A stretch of DNA of 64,000 bases, from assembly GCF_023631325.1 (NCBI RefSeq), contig NZ_JALQDG010000001.1, forward strand, positions 268,882 through 332,881, read 5' to 3'. The notes beneath the pieces were generated by a model. That model saw only the letters and a list, made by a program, of their open reading frames with translations, ran no database searches and was not told the origin of the DNA. Shown here piece by piece: positions 39,090-48,326 of the stretch. The position numbers were made by a program, and so were the translations under genes. How positions within the stretch are numbered: the first letter of the stretch is position 1; every line of letters begins with the position of its first letter. Source of the DNA: Caballeronia sp. INDeC2 (GTDB lineage Bacteria; Pseudomonadota; Gammaproteobacteria; Burkholderiales; Burkholderiaceae).

Positions 39090-40403
39090 ATGTCCTCCTC
39101 GAAGCAGTCGCTGCAAACGCCGGATGCCAAACATGCAATCCCGTCGTACCTCAACGCCGACGATCTCGGTCCCTGGGGCAACTATCTCAAGCAGGTCGAT
39201 CGTGTCGCGCCGTATCTCGGCTCTCTTTCCCGCTGGCTCGAAACGCTCAAGCGCCCGAAGCGCATTCTCGTCGTCGATTGCCCGATCGAACTGGATAACG
39301 GCACCGTCGCGCACTTCGAAGGCTATCGCGTGCAGCACAACACGTCGCGCGGTCCCGGCAAGGGCGGCGTGCGTTATCACCAGGACGTGACGCTCTCCGA
39401 AGTGATGGCGCTGTCCGCGTGGATGTCGGTGAAGAACGCGGCCGTGAACGTGCCGTACGGCGGCGCGAAGGGCGGTATCCGTGTCGATCCGCGCACGCTG
39501 TCGCGCGGCGAGCTCGAGCGCGTGACGCGCCGCTATACCAGCGAAATAGGCATCATCATCGGGCCGAACACGGACATTCCCGCGCCGGACGTGAATACGA
39601 ACGAGCAGATCATGGCGTGGATGATGGACACCTACTCCATGAACCAGGGCCAGACGGCGACGGGCGTCGTGACCGGCAAGCCGATCTCGCTCGGCGGCTC
39701 GCTCGGCCGCAAGGAAGCGACGGGCCGCGGCGTGTTCGTCGTGGGCACGGAGGCGGCGCGGCGCATCGGCATGGAAATCGAAGGCGCGCGCATCGCGGTG
39801 CAAGGCTTCGGCAACGTCGGCGGCATTGCGGCGAAGCTGTTCCAGGAAGCGGGCGCGCGCGTGATCGCCGTGCAGGATCACACGGGCACGATCCACAACT
39901 CGAAGGGCATCGACACGGTCGCGCTGCTCGATCACGTCGCGAAGAACGGCGGCGTCGGCGGTTTCGCGGGCGCGGATCCGGTGCAGGCCGAAGAGTTCTG
40001 GATGATCGAGAGCGACATCCTGATTCCGGCCGCGCTGGAAAACCAGATCACCGAGAAGAACGCGTCGAAGATTCGCACGAAGATCGTCGTCGAAGGCGCG
40101 AACGGCCCGACCACGACCGCCGCGGACGACATCCTGAACGATAAGGGCATCCTCGTGATTCCGGACGTCATCGCGAACGCGGGCGGCGTGACGGTCTCGT
40201 ACTTCGAATGGGTGCAGGACTTCTCGAGCTTCTTCTGGACCGAGGACGAAATCAATCAGCGTCTCGAACGCGTGATGCGCGAGGCGTTTGCCGGCGTGTG
40301 GCAGGTCGCGAGCGAGCATCAGGTGTCGGTGCGCACGGCGGCGTTCATCGTCGCGTGTACGCGGATTCTGCAGGCGCGTGAAATGCGCGGGCTCTATCCC
40401 TGA
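39090..40403 (+). CDS. gdhA: Glutamate dehydrogenase (Glu/Leu/Phe/Val family)
   Basis: A 437-aa dehydrogenase interconverting glutamate and 2-oxoglutarate plus ammonia. Active-site segments are [12 protein letters not shown] (about 90-101) and [15 protein letters not shown] with the catalytic Lys, and the dinucleotide fold begins at [18 protein letters not shown] (about 233-250). Length and sequence match the NAD-type hexameric enzymes of the RocG/GudB branch; cofactor choice is inferred. A glutamate/aspartate importer follows, so uptake and catabolism of the same amino acid are encoded together, although a terminator-like hairpin and promoter separate them. Confidence 0.93.
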   Translation: MSSSKQSLQTPDAKHAIPSYLNADDLGPWGNYLKQVDRVAPYLGSLSRWLETLKRPKRILVVDCPIELDNGTVAHFEGYRVQHNTSRGPGKGGVRYHQDVTLSEVMALSAWMSVKNAAVNVPYGGAKGGIRVDPRTLSRGELERVTRRYTSEIGIIIGPNTDIPAPDVNTNEQIMAWMMDTYSMNQGQTATGVVTGKPISLGGSLGRKEATGRGVFVVGTEAARRIGMEIEGARIAVQGFGNVGGIAAKLFQEAGARVIAVQDHTGTIHNSKGIDTVALLDHVAKNGGVGGFAGADPVQAEEFWMIESDILIPAALENQITEKNASKIRTKIVVEGANGPTTTAADDILNDKGILVIPDVIANAGGVTVSYFEWVQDFSSFFWTEDEINQRLERVMREAFAGVWQVASEHQVSVRTAAFIVACTRILQAREMRGLYP

Positions 40404-40470
40404 TCCGATGCGACGGCGCATTCGCTCAATCCGTCCGCGAGAGGCGGGCAGCGCTCGCGCCCTTTGAACG

Positions 40471-40509
40471 ATGCGGGCGGCATTTCCTCGGGAATGCCGC
40501 CCGCATTTG
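40471..40509 (+). terminator. Hairpin after gdhA
   Basis: A perfect 14-bp stem (ATGCGGGCGGCATT / AATGCCGCCCGCAT) with an 8-base loop, 67 bp after the gdhA stop. The following T run is weak (TTTGC), so it may mainly protect the mRNA end. Confidence 0.6.
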
Positions 40510-40650
40510 CACGAAAACTACAAGTCGGCGGACTAGTTGAATTCGGTCAAGCATCCGCGCGAAAACGCCAGTAATATTCGCGGTCGCAACCCGTTGCAAC
40601 CCAACCGCAATCAGGCGTCTCACAAATAAGACGACGTGGGTTAACAATCA

Positions 40651-40679
40651 TTCTTTCAGAATAATTACCCTGCTAAACT
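40651..40679 (+). promoter_or_regulatory. Candidate sigma-70 promoter of gltI
   Basis: TTCTTT and TAAACT are separated by 17 bp, 33 bp before the start codon. A small ATTCT-TTC-AGAAT repeat overlaps the -35 region (40650-40662). No sigma-54 consensus was seen. Confidence 0.4.
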
Positions 40680-40712
40680 TGCCCCGGTTTTTCGCCACAG
40701 GAGATCGAACAC

Positions 40713-41606
40713 ATGAAGGTTAAAAAGGCTGCGCTGCTCGTCGCCGCGCTCGGGTTTCTCGCAACCGGCGCGTACGCGCAAGACGCCGGCACGCTGAAGA
40801 AGATCAAGGACACGGGCGTGATCTCGCTGGGGCATCGCGAATCGTCCATTCCGTTTTCCTACTATGACGACAAGCAGAACGTCGTCGGCTACTCGCACGA
40901 ATTTGCGCTGAAGGTCGTCGAGGCCGTCAAGCAGAAGCTGGGCATGCAGGATCTGAAGGTGAAGCTCACGCCGATCACCTCGCAGAACCGCATTCCGCTC
41001 GTGCAGAACGGCACCGTGGATATCGAGTGCGGCTCGACCACGAACAACGCCGAACGCCAGCAGCAAGTCTCCTTCTCGAACACGATCTTCGTGATCGGCA
41101 CGCGCCTCATGACCAAGAAGGATTCGGGCGTGAAGGACTGGGCCGACCTGAAGGGCAAGACCGTCGTGACGACCGCCGGCACCACGTCCGAGCGCCTGCT
41201 TCGCAAGATGAATCAGGACAAGAACATTGGCATGAACATCATTAGCGCGAAGGATCACGGCGAGTCGTTCCTGACGCTGTCGACCGGCCGCGCCGTCGCG
41301 TTCATGATGGACGATGCGCTGCTCGCCGGCGAACGCGCCAAGTCGAACAATCCGGGCGATTTCGTGATCGTCGGCGCGCCGCAGTCGCATGAAGCGTACG
41401 GCTGCATGATTCGCAAGAACGATCCCGAGTTCAAGAAGGTCGTCGACGACGCGATCGCCAAGGTCGAAACCTCCGGCGACGCCGACAAGATCTACAAGAA
41501 GTGGTTCGAAAGCCCGATCCCGCCGAAGGGCCTCAACCTCAACTTCCCGGAAAGTGACGACATCAAGGCTCTCTACAAGAGCCCGAATGACAAGGCAATC
41601 GACTAA
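40713..41606 (+). CDS. gltI: Glutamate/aspartate ABC transporter substrate-binding protein
   Basis: A 297-aa periplasmic binding protein. The signal peptide (about 1-22) has a basic start, a hydrophobic core and an AYA-QD cleavage site. The mature chain is a type II amino-acid-binding protein of the GltI class: VISLGHRESSIPFSYYDD, GTVDIECGSTTNNAERQ and YGCMIRKNDPEFKKVVDD. It captures glutamate and aspartate for GltJK-GltL. A T-rich hairpin follows before gltJ, so this gene is probably expressed more highly than the membrane and ATPase genes. Confidence 0.94.
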   Translation: MKVKKAALLVAALGFLATGAYAQDAGTLKKIKDTGVISLGHRESSIPFSYYDDKQNVVGYSHEFALKVVEAVKQKLGMQDLKVKLTPITSQNRIPLVQNGTVDIECGSTTNNAERQQQVSFSNTIFVIGTRLMTKKDSGVKDWADLKGKTVVTTAGTTSERLLRKMNQDKNIGMNIISAKDHGESFLTLSTGRAVAFMMDDALLAGERAKSNNPGDFVIVGAPQSHEAYGCMIRKNDPEFKKVVDDAIAKVETSGDADKIYKKWFESPIPPKGLNLNFPESDDIKALYKSPNDKAID

Positions 41607-41628
41607 CCGGTTCGAGTCTCGAACGAAC

Positions 41629-41663
41629 GAAACGGAAGGAGCTTGCTTCTTCCGTTTCTTTTT
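41629..41663 (+). terminator. Attenuator-like hairpin between gltI and gltJ
   Basis: A 10-bp perfect stem (GAAACGGAAG / CTTCCGTTTC) extended inward by a G-U, A-T and G-C pair to a CTTG tetraloop, followed by TTTTT. It lies 22 bp after the gltI stop and 11 bp before the gltJ ATG, inside an evident operon, so partial termination is likely. Confidence 0.7.
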
Positions 41664-41674
41664 GGAGTGAGTCC

Positions 41675-42415
41675 ATGTCTTATCACTGGAACTGGGGCGT
41701 CCTGCTGAGTCCGGTTTCGACCGGTGAGCCCACCACCTATCTCGGCTGGCTGATCTCCGGCTTTTGGGTGACCATCACCGTGTCGCTCGCGGCCTGGGTG
41801 ATCGCGCTCGTGGTCGGCTCGTTGTTCGGCATTTTGCGCACGGTCCCGAATCGCACGCTGGCGGGCATCGGCACCGTCTATGTCGCGATCTTCCGCAATA
41901 TTCCGCTGATCGTGCAGTTCTTCATCTGGTATCTCGTGATACCGGAGTTGCTGCCGCCTTCAATCGGCAACTGGTTCAAGCAACTGCCGCCCAGCGCGCA
42001 GTTCTTTTCGTCGTCGATCATTTGTCTCGGGCTCTTCACCGGCGCGCGCGTGTGCGAGCAGGTGCGCTCGGGCATCAACGCCCTGCCGCGCGGACAGCGC
42101 AACGCAGGCCTCGCGATGGGCTTCACGCAATGGCAGACGTATCGCTACGTGCTCATGCCGGTCGCGTACCGCATCATCGTGCCGCCGCTCACGTCGGAAT
42201 TCCTCAACGTGTTCAAGAACTCGGCAGTGGCGTCGACCATCGGTCTCTTGGATCTGTCCGCGCAGGCGCGTCAGCTCGTCGACTACACGGCGCAGACCTA
42301 TGAATCTTTCATCGCGGTGACGGTCGCCTACATGCTCATCAATCTGGTCGTGATGCAGTTGATGCGCTGGGTCGAAGCGAAAACGCGGCTGCCTGGCTAC
42401 ATCGGAGGCAAGTAA
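41675..42415 (+). CDS. gltJ: Glutamate/aspartate ABC transporter permease GltJ
   Basis: A 246-aa polar-amino-acid permease with about five membrane helices. The ABC permease EAA-type loop is [22 protein letters not shown], seen here from about residue 120 (in part: [13 protein letters not shown]), where the ATPase docks. The C-terminal half ends in a hydrophobic helix ([17 protein letters not shown]). It pairs with GltK to form the membrane channel for glutamate and aspartate. The stop and the gltK start overlap by one base (TAATG). Confidence 0.93.
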   Translation: MSYHWNWGVLLSPVSTGEPTTYLGWLISGFWVTITVSLAAWVIALVVGSLFGILRTVPNRTLAGIGTVYVAIFRNIPLIVQFFIWYLVIPELLPPSIGNWFKQLPPSAQFFSSSIICLGLFTGARVCEQVRSGINALPRGQRNAGLAMGFTQWQTYRYVLMPVAYRIIVPPLTSEFLNVFKNSAVASTIGLLDLSAQARQLVDYTAQTYESFIAVTVAYMLINLVVMQLMRWVEAKTRLPGYIGGK

Positions 42416-43092
42416 TGCATCAGTTCAACTGGAGTGACATTCTCGCGCAGTGGCCGACGCTGATGACAGGCGCCAGGATCACCTTGCAGATCACGGTGCT
42501 CGCGATCGTGGTCGGCATCGTGTGGGGCACCGTGCTCGCGCTGTTCCGTCTGTCGGGCGTGAAGCCCCTGCAATGGTTCGCGAGCGCGTACGTCACGCTG
42601 TTCCGCTCCATCCCGCTCGTGATGGTGCTGCTGTGGTTCTTCCTGATCGTGCCGCAGTTGCTGCAGAACGTGCTCGGGCTGTCGGCGGATATCGACATTC
42701 GCCTCGCATCGGCGATGGTCGCGTTCTCGCTGTTCGAGGCCGCGTACTATTCGGAAATCATTCGCGCGGGCATTCAAGCGGTGCCGCGCGGTCAGGTGAA
42801 TGCGGCCTTCGCGCTCGGCATGACCTACGGCCAGGCGATGCAACTCGTCGTGCTACCGCAGGCGTTCCGTGCGATGGTGCCGCTCTTGCTCACGCAGGCC
42901 ATCGTCCTGTTTCAGGATACGTCGCTCGTCTACGTCATCAGTCTCGCGGATTTCTTCCGCACGGCGACGAACATCGGGGATCGCGACGGTACGACCGTCG
43001 AGATGGTGCTGTTCGCGGGCGCGTGCTATTTCGTGATCTGCGTGGTGGCGTCGGCCCTCGTCAAAAGTCTTCAGAAAAAGGTCGCAAGATGA
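42415..43092 (+). CDS. gltK: Glutamate/aspartate ABC transporter permease GltK
   Basis: A 225-aa second permease of the importer. It has about five helices (for example [20 protein letters not shown] near 23-42), the amino-acid permease segment [18 protein letters not shown], and the ATPase-docking loop [20 protein letters not shown] (about 111-130). The tight one-base overlap with gltJ and 4-bp overlap with gltL (ATGA) indicate coupled translation of the three proteins. Confidence 0.93.
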   Translation: MHQFNWSDILAQWPTLMTGARITLQITVLAIVVGIVWGTVLALFRLSGVKPLQWFASAYVTLFRSIPLVMVLLWFFLIVPQLLQNVLGLSADIDIRLASAMVAFSLFEAAYYSEIIRAGIQAVPRGQVNAAFALGMTYGQAMQLVVLPQAFRAMVPLLLTQAIVLFQDTSLVYVISLADFFRTATNIGDRDGTTVEMVLFAGACYFVICVVASALVKSLQKKVAR

Positions 43093-43814
43093 TCTCTATC
43101 AAGAATGTTTCCAAGTGGTACGGGCAGTTCCAGGTGTTGACGGACTGCACGACCGAAGTGAAGAAGGGCGAGGTCGTCGTGGTGTGCGGCCCGTCGGGTT
43201 CGGGCAAGTCGACGCTCATCAAGACCGTGAACGGCCTCGAGCCGTTCCAGAAGGGCGAGATCACGATCAACGGGCAATCGCTCACCGACAAAAAGACGAA
43301 TTTGTCGAAGCTGCGCTCGAAGGTCGGCATGGTGTTCCAGCACTTCGAGCTGTTTCCGCATCTGACGATCACGCAGAATCTGACGCTCGCGCAGATCAAG
43401 GTGCTCGGCCGCTCGAACGACGAAGCGACGCAGAAGGGTTTGAAGCTGCTGGATCGCGTCGGCCTGCGCGCGCATGCGGACAAATTTCCCGGGCAGCTTT
43501 CGGGCGGTCAGCAGCAGCGCGTGGCGATTGCGCGCGCGTTGTCGATGGACCCGATCGCGATGCTCTTCGACGAGCCGACCTCCGCGCTCGATCCGGAGAT
43601 GATCAACGAAGTGCTCGACGTGATGGTCGAGCTCGCGCAGGAAGGCATGACCATGATGTGCGTGACGCACGAAATGGGGTTCGCTAAAAAGGTCGCGAAC
43701 CGTGTGATCTTCATGGACAAGGGCTTGATCGTCGAGGACGATCAGAAAGAAGCGTTCTTCGCGAATCCGCGGTCGGATCGCGCGAAGGATTTTCTGGCGA
43801 AGATCCTGCACTGA
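43089..43814 (+). CDS. gltL: Glutamate/aspartate ABC transporter ATPase GltL
   Basis: A 241-aa polar-amino-acid ABC ATPase. Motifs are Walker [10 protein letters not shown] (about 34-42), Q-loop [12 protein letters not shown], signature [15 protein letters not shown] and Walker [13 protein letters not shown], with the switch His in CVTHEMGFA. It powers uptake through GltJ and GltK. The ATG at 43089 overlaps the gltK stop by 4 bp; an open frame upstream is antisense-like noise over gltK. A strong bidirectional terminator closes the operon. Confidence 0.95.
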   Translation: MISIKNVSKWYGQFQVLTDCTTEVKKGEVVVVCGPSGSGKSTLIKTVNGLEPFQKGEITINGQSLTDKKTNLSKLRSKVGMVFQHFELFPHLTITQNLTLAQIKVLGRSNDEATQKGLKLLDRVGLRAHADKFPGQLSGGQQQRVAIARALSMDPIAMLFDEPTSALDPEMINEVLDVMVELAQEGMTMMCVTHEMGFAKKVANRVIFMDKGLIVEDDQKEAFFANPRSDRAKDFLAKILH

Positions 43815-43827
43815 GCTTGGTGTGGAG

Positions 43828-43861
43828 AAAAAGGCGCTTCTGAAACGAAGCGCCTTTTTTT
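43828..43861. terminator. Bidirectional terminator between gltL and the amidotransferase gene
   Basis: A 13-bp stem (AAAAAGGCGCTTC / GAAGCGCCTTTTT) with a 6-base loop and a T tract that overlaps the stop codon of the converging gene. Confidence 0.88.
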
Positions 43862-44762
43862 ATTCGATCCCGAGTTCCGATTCCACCGCCGCCGTCGTCT
43901 GGATCTCGCCGATCTCCAGCGCCGATCCGACGCACGCCTTCGCGAGCGGTTCCGCCGCCTTCTTCGCGATCTCGTCCGGCACCGGAATATTCGCGGTGCG
44001 GGCGAGCGCGCCGCACTGGAACATCGCGAGATCGCCGGGGGCGAAGCGCGTCCAGATTTCGTTGTCGGTGAGCGGGGACGTGGCGATCACGGCGACGCGG
44101 TCTTCGGGCGTCGTGTATTTGGCGAAGTCGATCGACATGTCGGCGTCGATCAGATGCGCCGTCGAGAACGGCCAGCTACGCACTAGATAGTACAAATGCG
44201 TCGAACAGTGCGAGAAGAGCGCCTGCCCGTTCGACATCAGGAAATTGAAGACGCCGTATTGCGTGATGTCGCGGGTGAGCCCCGCGAGCGCGTCGAAGAG
44301 TTCCTCGAGCGGCGGCTGCGAGCACGGAAACGCGCGGCGCAGGCCTTGCAGCAGCGCGCAGAACGCGAGTTCGCTATCCGTCGTGCCGACCGGCTGATAG
44401 ACGCCGGTCAGCTCGGGCGCATAGCCTTTCAGATCGCCGTTGTGCGCGAAGATCCAGTGCCGGCCCCACAATTCGCGCATGAACGGATGGCAGTTTTCGA
44501 GCAGAATATGCCCCTGCGTCGCCTTGCGGATATGCGCGATCGTGTTCTTCGACTTGATCGGATAGCGCTTCACCATGTCCGCGAGCGGCGAGCTGGCGGA
44601 CGACTGATGATCTATGAAGAGCCGGCAGGCCTTGTCTTCGAAGAACGCGATCCCCCAGCCGTCGGCATGATGATCCGTGACGCCGCCGCGCGCCGCGAAA
44701 CCGGTGAACGAGAACGTCACATCGGTCGGTTCGGCGCAATTCATTCCGAGAAGTTGGCACAT
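43860..44762 (-). CDS. Class II glutamine amidotransferase (YafJ-like)
   Basis: A 300-aa protein of the N-terminal-nucleophile amidotransferase fold. After loss of Met, Cys2 in MCQLLGMNC is the nucleophile that releases ammonia from glutamine. Other motifs are [15 protein letters not shown] and the glutamine-site segments FAHNGDLKG and GTTDSELAF. No synthase domain is attached, as in E. coli YafJ, so the acceptor is unknown. It is divergent from pyrC across 182 bp. Confidence 0.9.
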   Translation of the reverse strand: MCQLLGMNCAEPTDVTFSFTGFAARGGVTDHHADGWGIAFFEDKACRLFIDHQSSASSPLADMVKRYPIKSKNTIAHIRKATQGHILLENCHPFMRELWGRHWIFAHNGDLKGYAPELTGVYQPVGTTDSELAFCALLQGLRRAFPCSQPPLEELFDALAGLTRDITQYGVFNFLMSNGQALFSHCSTHLYYLVRSWPFSTAHLIDADMSIDFAKYTTPEDRVAVIATSPLTDNEIWTRFAPGDLAMFQCGALARTANIPVPDEIAKKAAEPLAKACVGSALEIGEIQTTAAVESELGIE

Positions 44763-44944
44763 GGTGCTGGGGCGGGCGGCTTATGGCCTGGTTGTTACAA
44801 TACGTCCGACAAGCATATCACCGAGGTCGGGCCGAAAAAATCGCGCACCCGCTCATAACCGTGCGCGTTGTGGAATTCCCACGGCGATTTTTTTCCTGTC
44901 CTCGCGTGGACTTGCGCCATACCAACGTTCCCCGTCATCCCGCC

Positions 44945-46015
44945 ATGTCCACTCATTCTTCTTCGCCCAATTCGCTTACGATCGCGCGTCCCGACGACTG
45001 GCACCTGCACGTGCGCGACGGCGCGACGCTCGCCGCCGTCCTGCCGCACACGGCGCGTCAGTTCGGCCGCGCGATCATCATGCCGAATCTGAAGCCGCCC
45101 GTGACCACGACCGAGATGGCCGGCGCGTACCGCGAGCGCATCCTGGCGGCGCTGCCGAAAGAGGGCGCGCTCGCGCGCTTCGAGCCGCTGATGACGCTTT
45201 ATCTCACCGACAACACGCCGCCCGACGAGATCCGCCGCGCGAAAGCGAGCGGCTTCGTGCATGGCGTGAAGCTGTATCCGGCGGGCGCGACGACCAATTC
45301 GGACGCGGGCGTGACGGATCTCGGCAAGTGTGCGAAGACGCTCGAAGCGATGCAGGAAACCGGCATGCCGTTGCTCGTGCACGGCGAAGTGGCCGATGGC
45401 GATATCGACGTGTTCGATCGCGAGAAAGTGTTCATCGACCGCGTGATGACGCCGCTGCGCCGCGATTTTCCGGCGCTGAAGGTCGTGTTCGAGCACATCA
45501 CGACGAAGGACGCCGCCGATTACGTGCGCGAAGCGCAAGGGCCGATCGGCGCCACGATCACCGCGCATCATCTGCTGTACAACCGCAACATCATGCTCGT
45601 CGGCGGCATGCGGCCGCATTATTACTGCCTGCCGGTGCTCAAGCGCGAGACGCATCGCGTGGCGCTCGTCGAGGCGGCGACGTCCGGCAATGCGCGCTAT
45701 TTCCTCGGTACGGACAGTGCGCCGCATCCGAAGGGCCTGAAAGAGCATGCGTGCGGCTGCGCGGGTTGCTACACGGCGCTGCACGCGCTCGAGCTGTACG
45801 CCGAAACCTTTGACAAGGCCGGCGCGCTCGACAAGCTCGAAGGCTTCGCCAGCTTCCACGGCGCGGACTTCTACGGCCTGCCGCGCAGCGCGGAAAAGGT
45901 GACGCTGGAACGCGGATCGTGGACGTTGCCCGCCGAATTCACCGCCGGCGACGCGACCATCGTGCCGTTGCGCGGCGGCGAGTCGATCGGCTGGCGTTTC
46001 TCCGACGCGCGTTGA
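44945..46015 (+). CDS. pyrC: Dihydroorotase
   Basis: Zinc amidohydrolase converting carbamoyl-aspartate to dihydroorotate in pyrimidine synthesis. The 356-aa length fits the E. coli-type short class. The metal motif is [10 protein letters not shown] (about 16-25), the carboxylated Lys lies in [14 protein letters not shown], further metal histidines are in LVHGE and ITAHH, and the metal Asp is in [10 protein letters not shown]. The ATG at 44945 is the family start. DUF3025 and rnpB follow closely on the same strand. Confidence 0.95.
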   Translation: MSTHSSSPNSLTIARPDDWHLHVRDGATLAAVLPHTARQFGRAIIMPNLKPPVTTTEMAGAYRERILAALPKEGALARFEPLMTLYLTDNTPPDEIRRAKASGFVHGVKLYPAGATTNSDAGVTDLGKCAKTLEAMQETGMPLLVHGEVADGDIDVFDREKVFIDRVMTPLRRDFPALKVVFEHITTKDAADYVREAQGPIGATITAHHLLYNRNIMLVGGMRPHYYCLPVLKRETHRVALVEAATSGNARYFLGTDSAPHPKGLKEHACGCAGCYTALHALELYAETFDKAGALDKLEGFASFHGADFYGLPRSAEKVTLERGSWTLPAEFTAGDATIVPLRGGESIGWRFSDAR

Positions 46016-46025
46016 CGCCGCGAAC

Positions 46026-46838
46026 GTGAGCGCGGGTTTCGCGGATATCGACTGGGCGCGGCCCTGGCTCGCGTCGATCGAAGCGCGCGGCAGGCGCTGG
46101 CAGGCGGCGGCGCTCGCCGGTTACGACGACTATCTCGCGATGCTCAACGAAGACGCGGCGGCGTCCTCGCATGTAACCGGCCGCGGCGAGCGGCTTGCGT
46201 TCATCGCGCAGGAAGCGCTGCCGGCCGGCGCGTCCTACGAAGGGCATATCGCGCAGACCGGCCGCGTGCCCACCCGCCACAATCTCCACGATTTCTTCAA
46301 CGCCTCGATTTGGTTCGCGTATCCGCGCATCAAGGCGGCGCTCAACGCGCGGCAGGCACAGCAGATCGATACGCTCGGCGTCGGCCCGACGCGCGGCGGC
46401 GTGCGCGACGCGCTCACGCTCTTCGACGAAAACGCAGTGCTTTTCCCATGCGCCGATGCATCGCTCGCGGATGCGCTGCGCGGCTTCGCCTGGCGCACGC
46501 TGTTCGTCGACGAGCGCGCGGCATGGGGCACGCGTTGCGAGGCACGCATCTTCGGACATGCGCTGCTGGAAAAGCTCGTCGCGCCGTACAAGGCGTGCAC
46601 GGGGCACGCGTGGATCGTCGAGGTTCCCATCGACTATTTCACGCTCGACGATGCCGAGCGCCGCGCGCTGATCGACGAACGCGTGACGCAGCGCCTGAAC
46701 GCAGGGCCGCTCGATAGCCGCGCGTTCGCCCCGCTGCCGGTGCTGGGCGTGCCGGGCTGGTGGGCTGAGAACGCGTCGCCCGATTTCTACGGCGATGTAT
46801 CCGTGTTCCGCCCGGGCCGTCGCGATCGCCAATGTTAG
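46026..46838 (+). CDS. DUF3025 domain protein
   Basis: A 270-aa protein of the DUF3025 family of unknown function. Family landmarks are GYEGHIAQTGRVPTRHN-like sequence (here YEGHIAQTGRVPTRHNLHDF), the FNASIWFAYPRIKAALNARQ helix and LPVLGVPGWWAENASPDFY near the C terminus. It starts with GTG at 46026, 10 bp after pyrC, and may be cotranscribed with it. Its TAG stop codon is also the first half of the TAGAAT -10 box for rnpB. Confidence 0.82.
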   Translation: MSAGFADIDWARPWLASIEARGRRWQAAALAGYDDYLAMLNEDAAASSHVTGRGERLAFIAQEALPAGASYEGHIAQTGRVPTRHNLHDFFNASIWFAYPRIKAALNARQAQQIDTLGVGPTRGGVRDALTLFDENAVLFPCADASLADALRGFAWRTLFVDERAAWGTRCEARIFGHALLEKLVAPYKACTGHAWIVEVPIDYFTLDDAERRALIDERVTQRLNAGPLDSRAFAPLPVLGVPGWWAENASPDFYGDVSVFRPGRRDRQC

Positions 46839-46841
46839 AAT
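46836..46841 (+). promoter_or_regulatory. -10 box of rnpB overlapping the DUF3025 stop codon
   Basis: TAGAAT begins with the stop codon of the upstream gene and lies about 9 bases before the conserved 5' end of RNase P RNA. The -35 is GC-rich and not consensus. Confidence 0.5.
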
Positions 46842-46849
46842 CAATGCCG

Positions 46850-47261
<412 letters not shown>

Positions 47262-47273
47262 GTCGTCATTCAA

Positions 47274-47314
47274 AAGAGAAGAGCCGGCGTCTCGCGACGC
47301 CGGCTCTTTTCGTT
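47274..47314. terminator. Terminator after rnpB, facing the OsmC gene
   Basis: An 11-bp stem (GAGCCGGCGTC / GACGCCGGCTC) with a TCGC loop, flanked by AAAAGA on the left and TTTTCGTTT on the right, suiting both converging transcripts. Confidence 0.85.
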
Positions 47315-47331
47315 TCGGCTTTCGATCCGCC

Positions 47332-47754
47332 TTACGCTTCGACGATCTCGAACGAATGCGTGAGTTCCGCCGTCTTCGCCAGCATGATCGACGCCGAGCA
47401 GTACTTGTCGTGCGACAGGTTGATCGCGCGCTCGACCGTCGCCGGATTCAGATTCTTGCCGGTCACGGTGAAATGAAAATGGATCTTCGTGAAGACCTTC
47501 GGGTCTTCGCTCGCGCGATCCGCCTTGAGCGCGACCGAGCAGCCCTGGATTTCCTGACGGCTCTTCTTCAGGATCATCACGACGTCGTAGGCAGTGCAGC
47601 CGCCGGTGCCGAGCAGCACCATTTCCATCGGGCGCGGCGCGAGATTGCGGCCGCCGCCTTCCGGCGCGCCATCCATATTGACGAGATGGCCGCTTCCCGT
47701 TTCGGCAGCGAAGGCCATGCCGTCTTGTCCCATCCAGCTAACTTTGCATTCCAT
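47332..47754 (-). CDS. OsmC family protein
   Basis: A 140-aa OsmC/YhfA-like protein. OsmC folds reduce organic hydroperoxides through two cysteines; here they are visible as MVLLGTGGCTAYDVV (about residue 53) and HDKYCSASIML (about residue 115). The length and the RPMEMVLLGTGGC signature match the YhfA branch rather than classical OsmC or Ohr, so peroxidase activity is plausible but not certain. A TACAAT box (47796-47801, minus strand) stands about 42 bases upstream and GGAGC precedes the ATG. Confidence 0.9.
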   Translation of the reverse strand: MECKVSWMGQDGMAFAAETGSGHLVNMDGAPEGGGRNLAPRPMEMVLLGTGGCTAYDVVMILKKSRQEIQGCSVALKADRASEDPKVFTKIHFHFTVTGKNLNPATVERAINLSHDKYCSASIMLAKTAELTHSFEIVEA

Positions 47755-48046
47755 GCTCAGGCTCCAGCTGCTCAGCGCGTCGTTACAGAAACTTTATTGT
47801 AGCGGTTCAGGGTTTTTCGAGAGACCTCGGCTTACGAGCATGTACGGGTTGACGGGGCGAAAATCAACGCGGCGATCCATGCGATTAGCGATGGAACCCG
47901 ACTCGAGCATGGCCTCTAGACGACGTTTCAGACCGCGGACTGGCGACGATGGTTTGTAAGCAATTGAATTTACAGGGGAATTTGTTCAAGGCTTCATTGC
48001 TTCCTTATTCCGAATTATGAAATTCGTTTTCACCATGCAAATCTTC
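47755..48046. other. Gap upstream of the OsmC gene, no gene seen
   Basis: About 290 bp. The left edge holds the OsmC promoter (minus-strand TACAAT). The rest is moderately AT-rich towards the small RNA promoter; no credible frame, repeat or operator was recognised. Confidence 0.55.
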
Positions 48047-48075
48047 TTGCTTTGCAGCATGACGGTGCCTATACT
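48047..48075 (+). promoter_or_regulatory. Sigma-70 promoter of the candidate small RNA
   Basis: TTGCTT and TATACT are separated by exactly 17 bp. Transcription would begin near 48082. Confidence 0.65.
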
Positions 48076-48080
48076 CGTTC

Positions 48081-48142
48081 CTGTCTCCTCCACCTCCTCC
48101 TTGGTGGATTAAGCCCGAGCCTCAGTTGCCCGGGCTTTTTTT
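48081..48142 (+). ncRNA. Candidate small RNA with anti-Shine-Dalgarno loop
   Basis: About 62 nt between a good promoter and an intrinsic terminator. The first hairpin has the stem TCCACC / GGTGGA (48089-48094 and 48103-48108) and the loop TCCTCCTT, which exposes the same CCUCCUU core found at the 3' end of 16S rRNA. The second hairpin is the terminator (AAGCCCG / CGGGCTT plus two inner pairs, 7-base loop, T7). No start codon with a usable frame is present. It resembles, from memory, the betaproteobacterial toxic small RNA family described from clones toxic to E. coli; that match needs a covariance search. Confidence 0.7.
48111..48142 (+). terminator. Terminator of the candidate small RNA
   Basis: AAGCCCG / CGGGCTT stem with one inner mismatch and two further pairs, 7-base loop, followed by seven Ts. 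Confidence 0.8.
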
Positions 48143-48170
48143 CGTCCTCGCGCCGCGCAAAAGCAAGTCT

Positions 48171-48200
48171 TTGACGTAGCGGCCAAATTCCCTTTATAAT
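48171..48200 (+). promoter_or_regulatory. Strong sigma-70 promoter of rplM-rpsI
   Basis: TTGACG and TATAAT with an 18-bp spacer, the best promoter match in the window. It starts a leader of about 120 nt. Confidence 0.8.
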
Positions 48201-48206
48201 TCAAAG

Positions 48207-48326
48207 TTCTCTTCGTCACACGCCCGCGAAGAGAAACTTGTGAGAGCCTGCACGCGTCGCGAACGCTCATATAAGCAGGGCCGAACAAGTCAAAGTTCAA
48301 GGGCAGATCAATTTTTTGGATCGATC
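48207..48326 (+). promoter_or_regulatory. Structured 5' leader of rplM
   Basis: The predicted leader opens with a 9-bp stem (TTCTCTTCG / CGAAGAGAA, 48207-48235), followed by a longer-range ACTTGT / ACAAGT pairing (48236-48241 with 48285-48290). TCAAAGTTC occurs both at the promoter edge (48201) and at 48290. Such leaders often bind a ribosomal protein for feedback control; no known leader motif was recognised. Confidence 0.45.

Larger units (their letters stand above)
40404..40712 (+). other. 309-bp gap between gdhA and gltI
   Basis: No gene is visible. It holds a gdhA terminator candidate near its left side and the gltI promoter region on its right side, where the sequence becomes AT-rich. 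Confidence 0.6.

Noticed and set aside
41600..41630. tRNA-like GGTTCGAGTC sequence after gltI
   Set aside because: No acceptor or anticodon stems can be formed around it; it is part of a short repeat near the attenuator hairpin.
48109..48300. 63-codon minus-strand frame across the small RNA terminator and rplM promoter
   Set aside because: It spans a terminator and a strong opposite promoter and has no family similarity.
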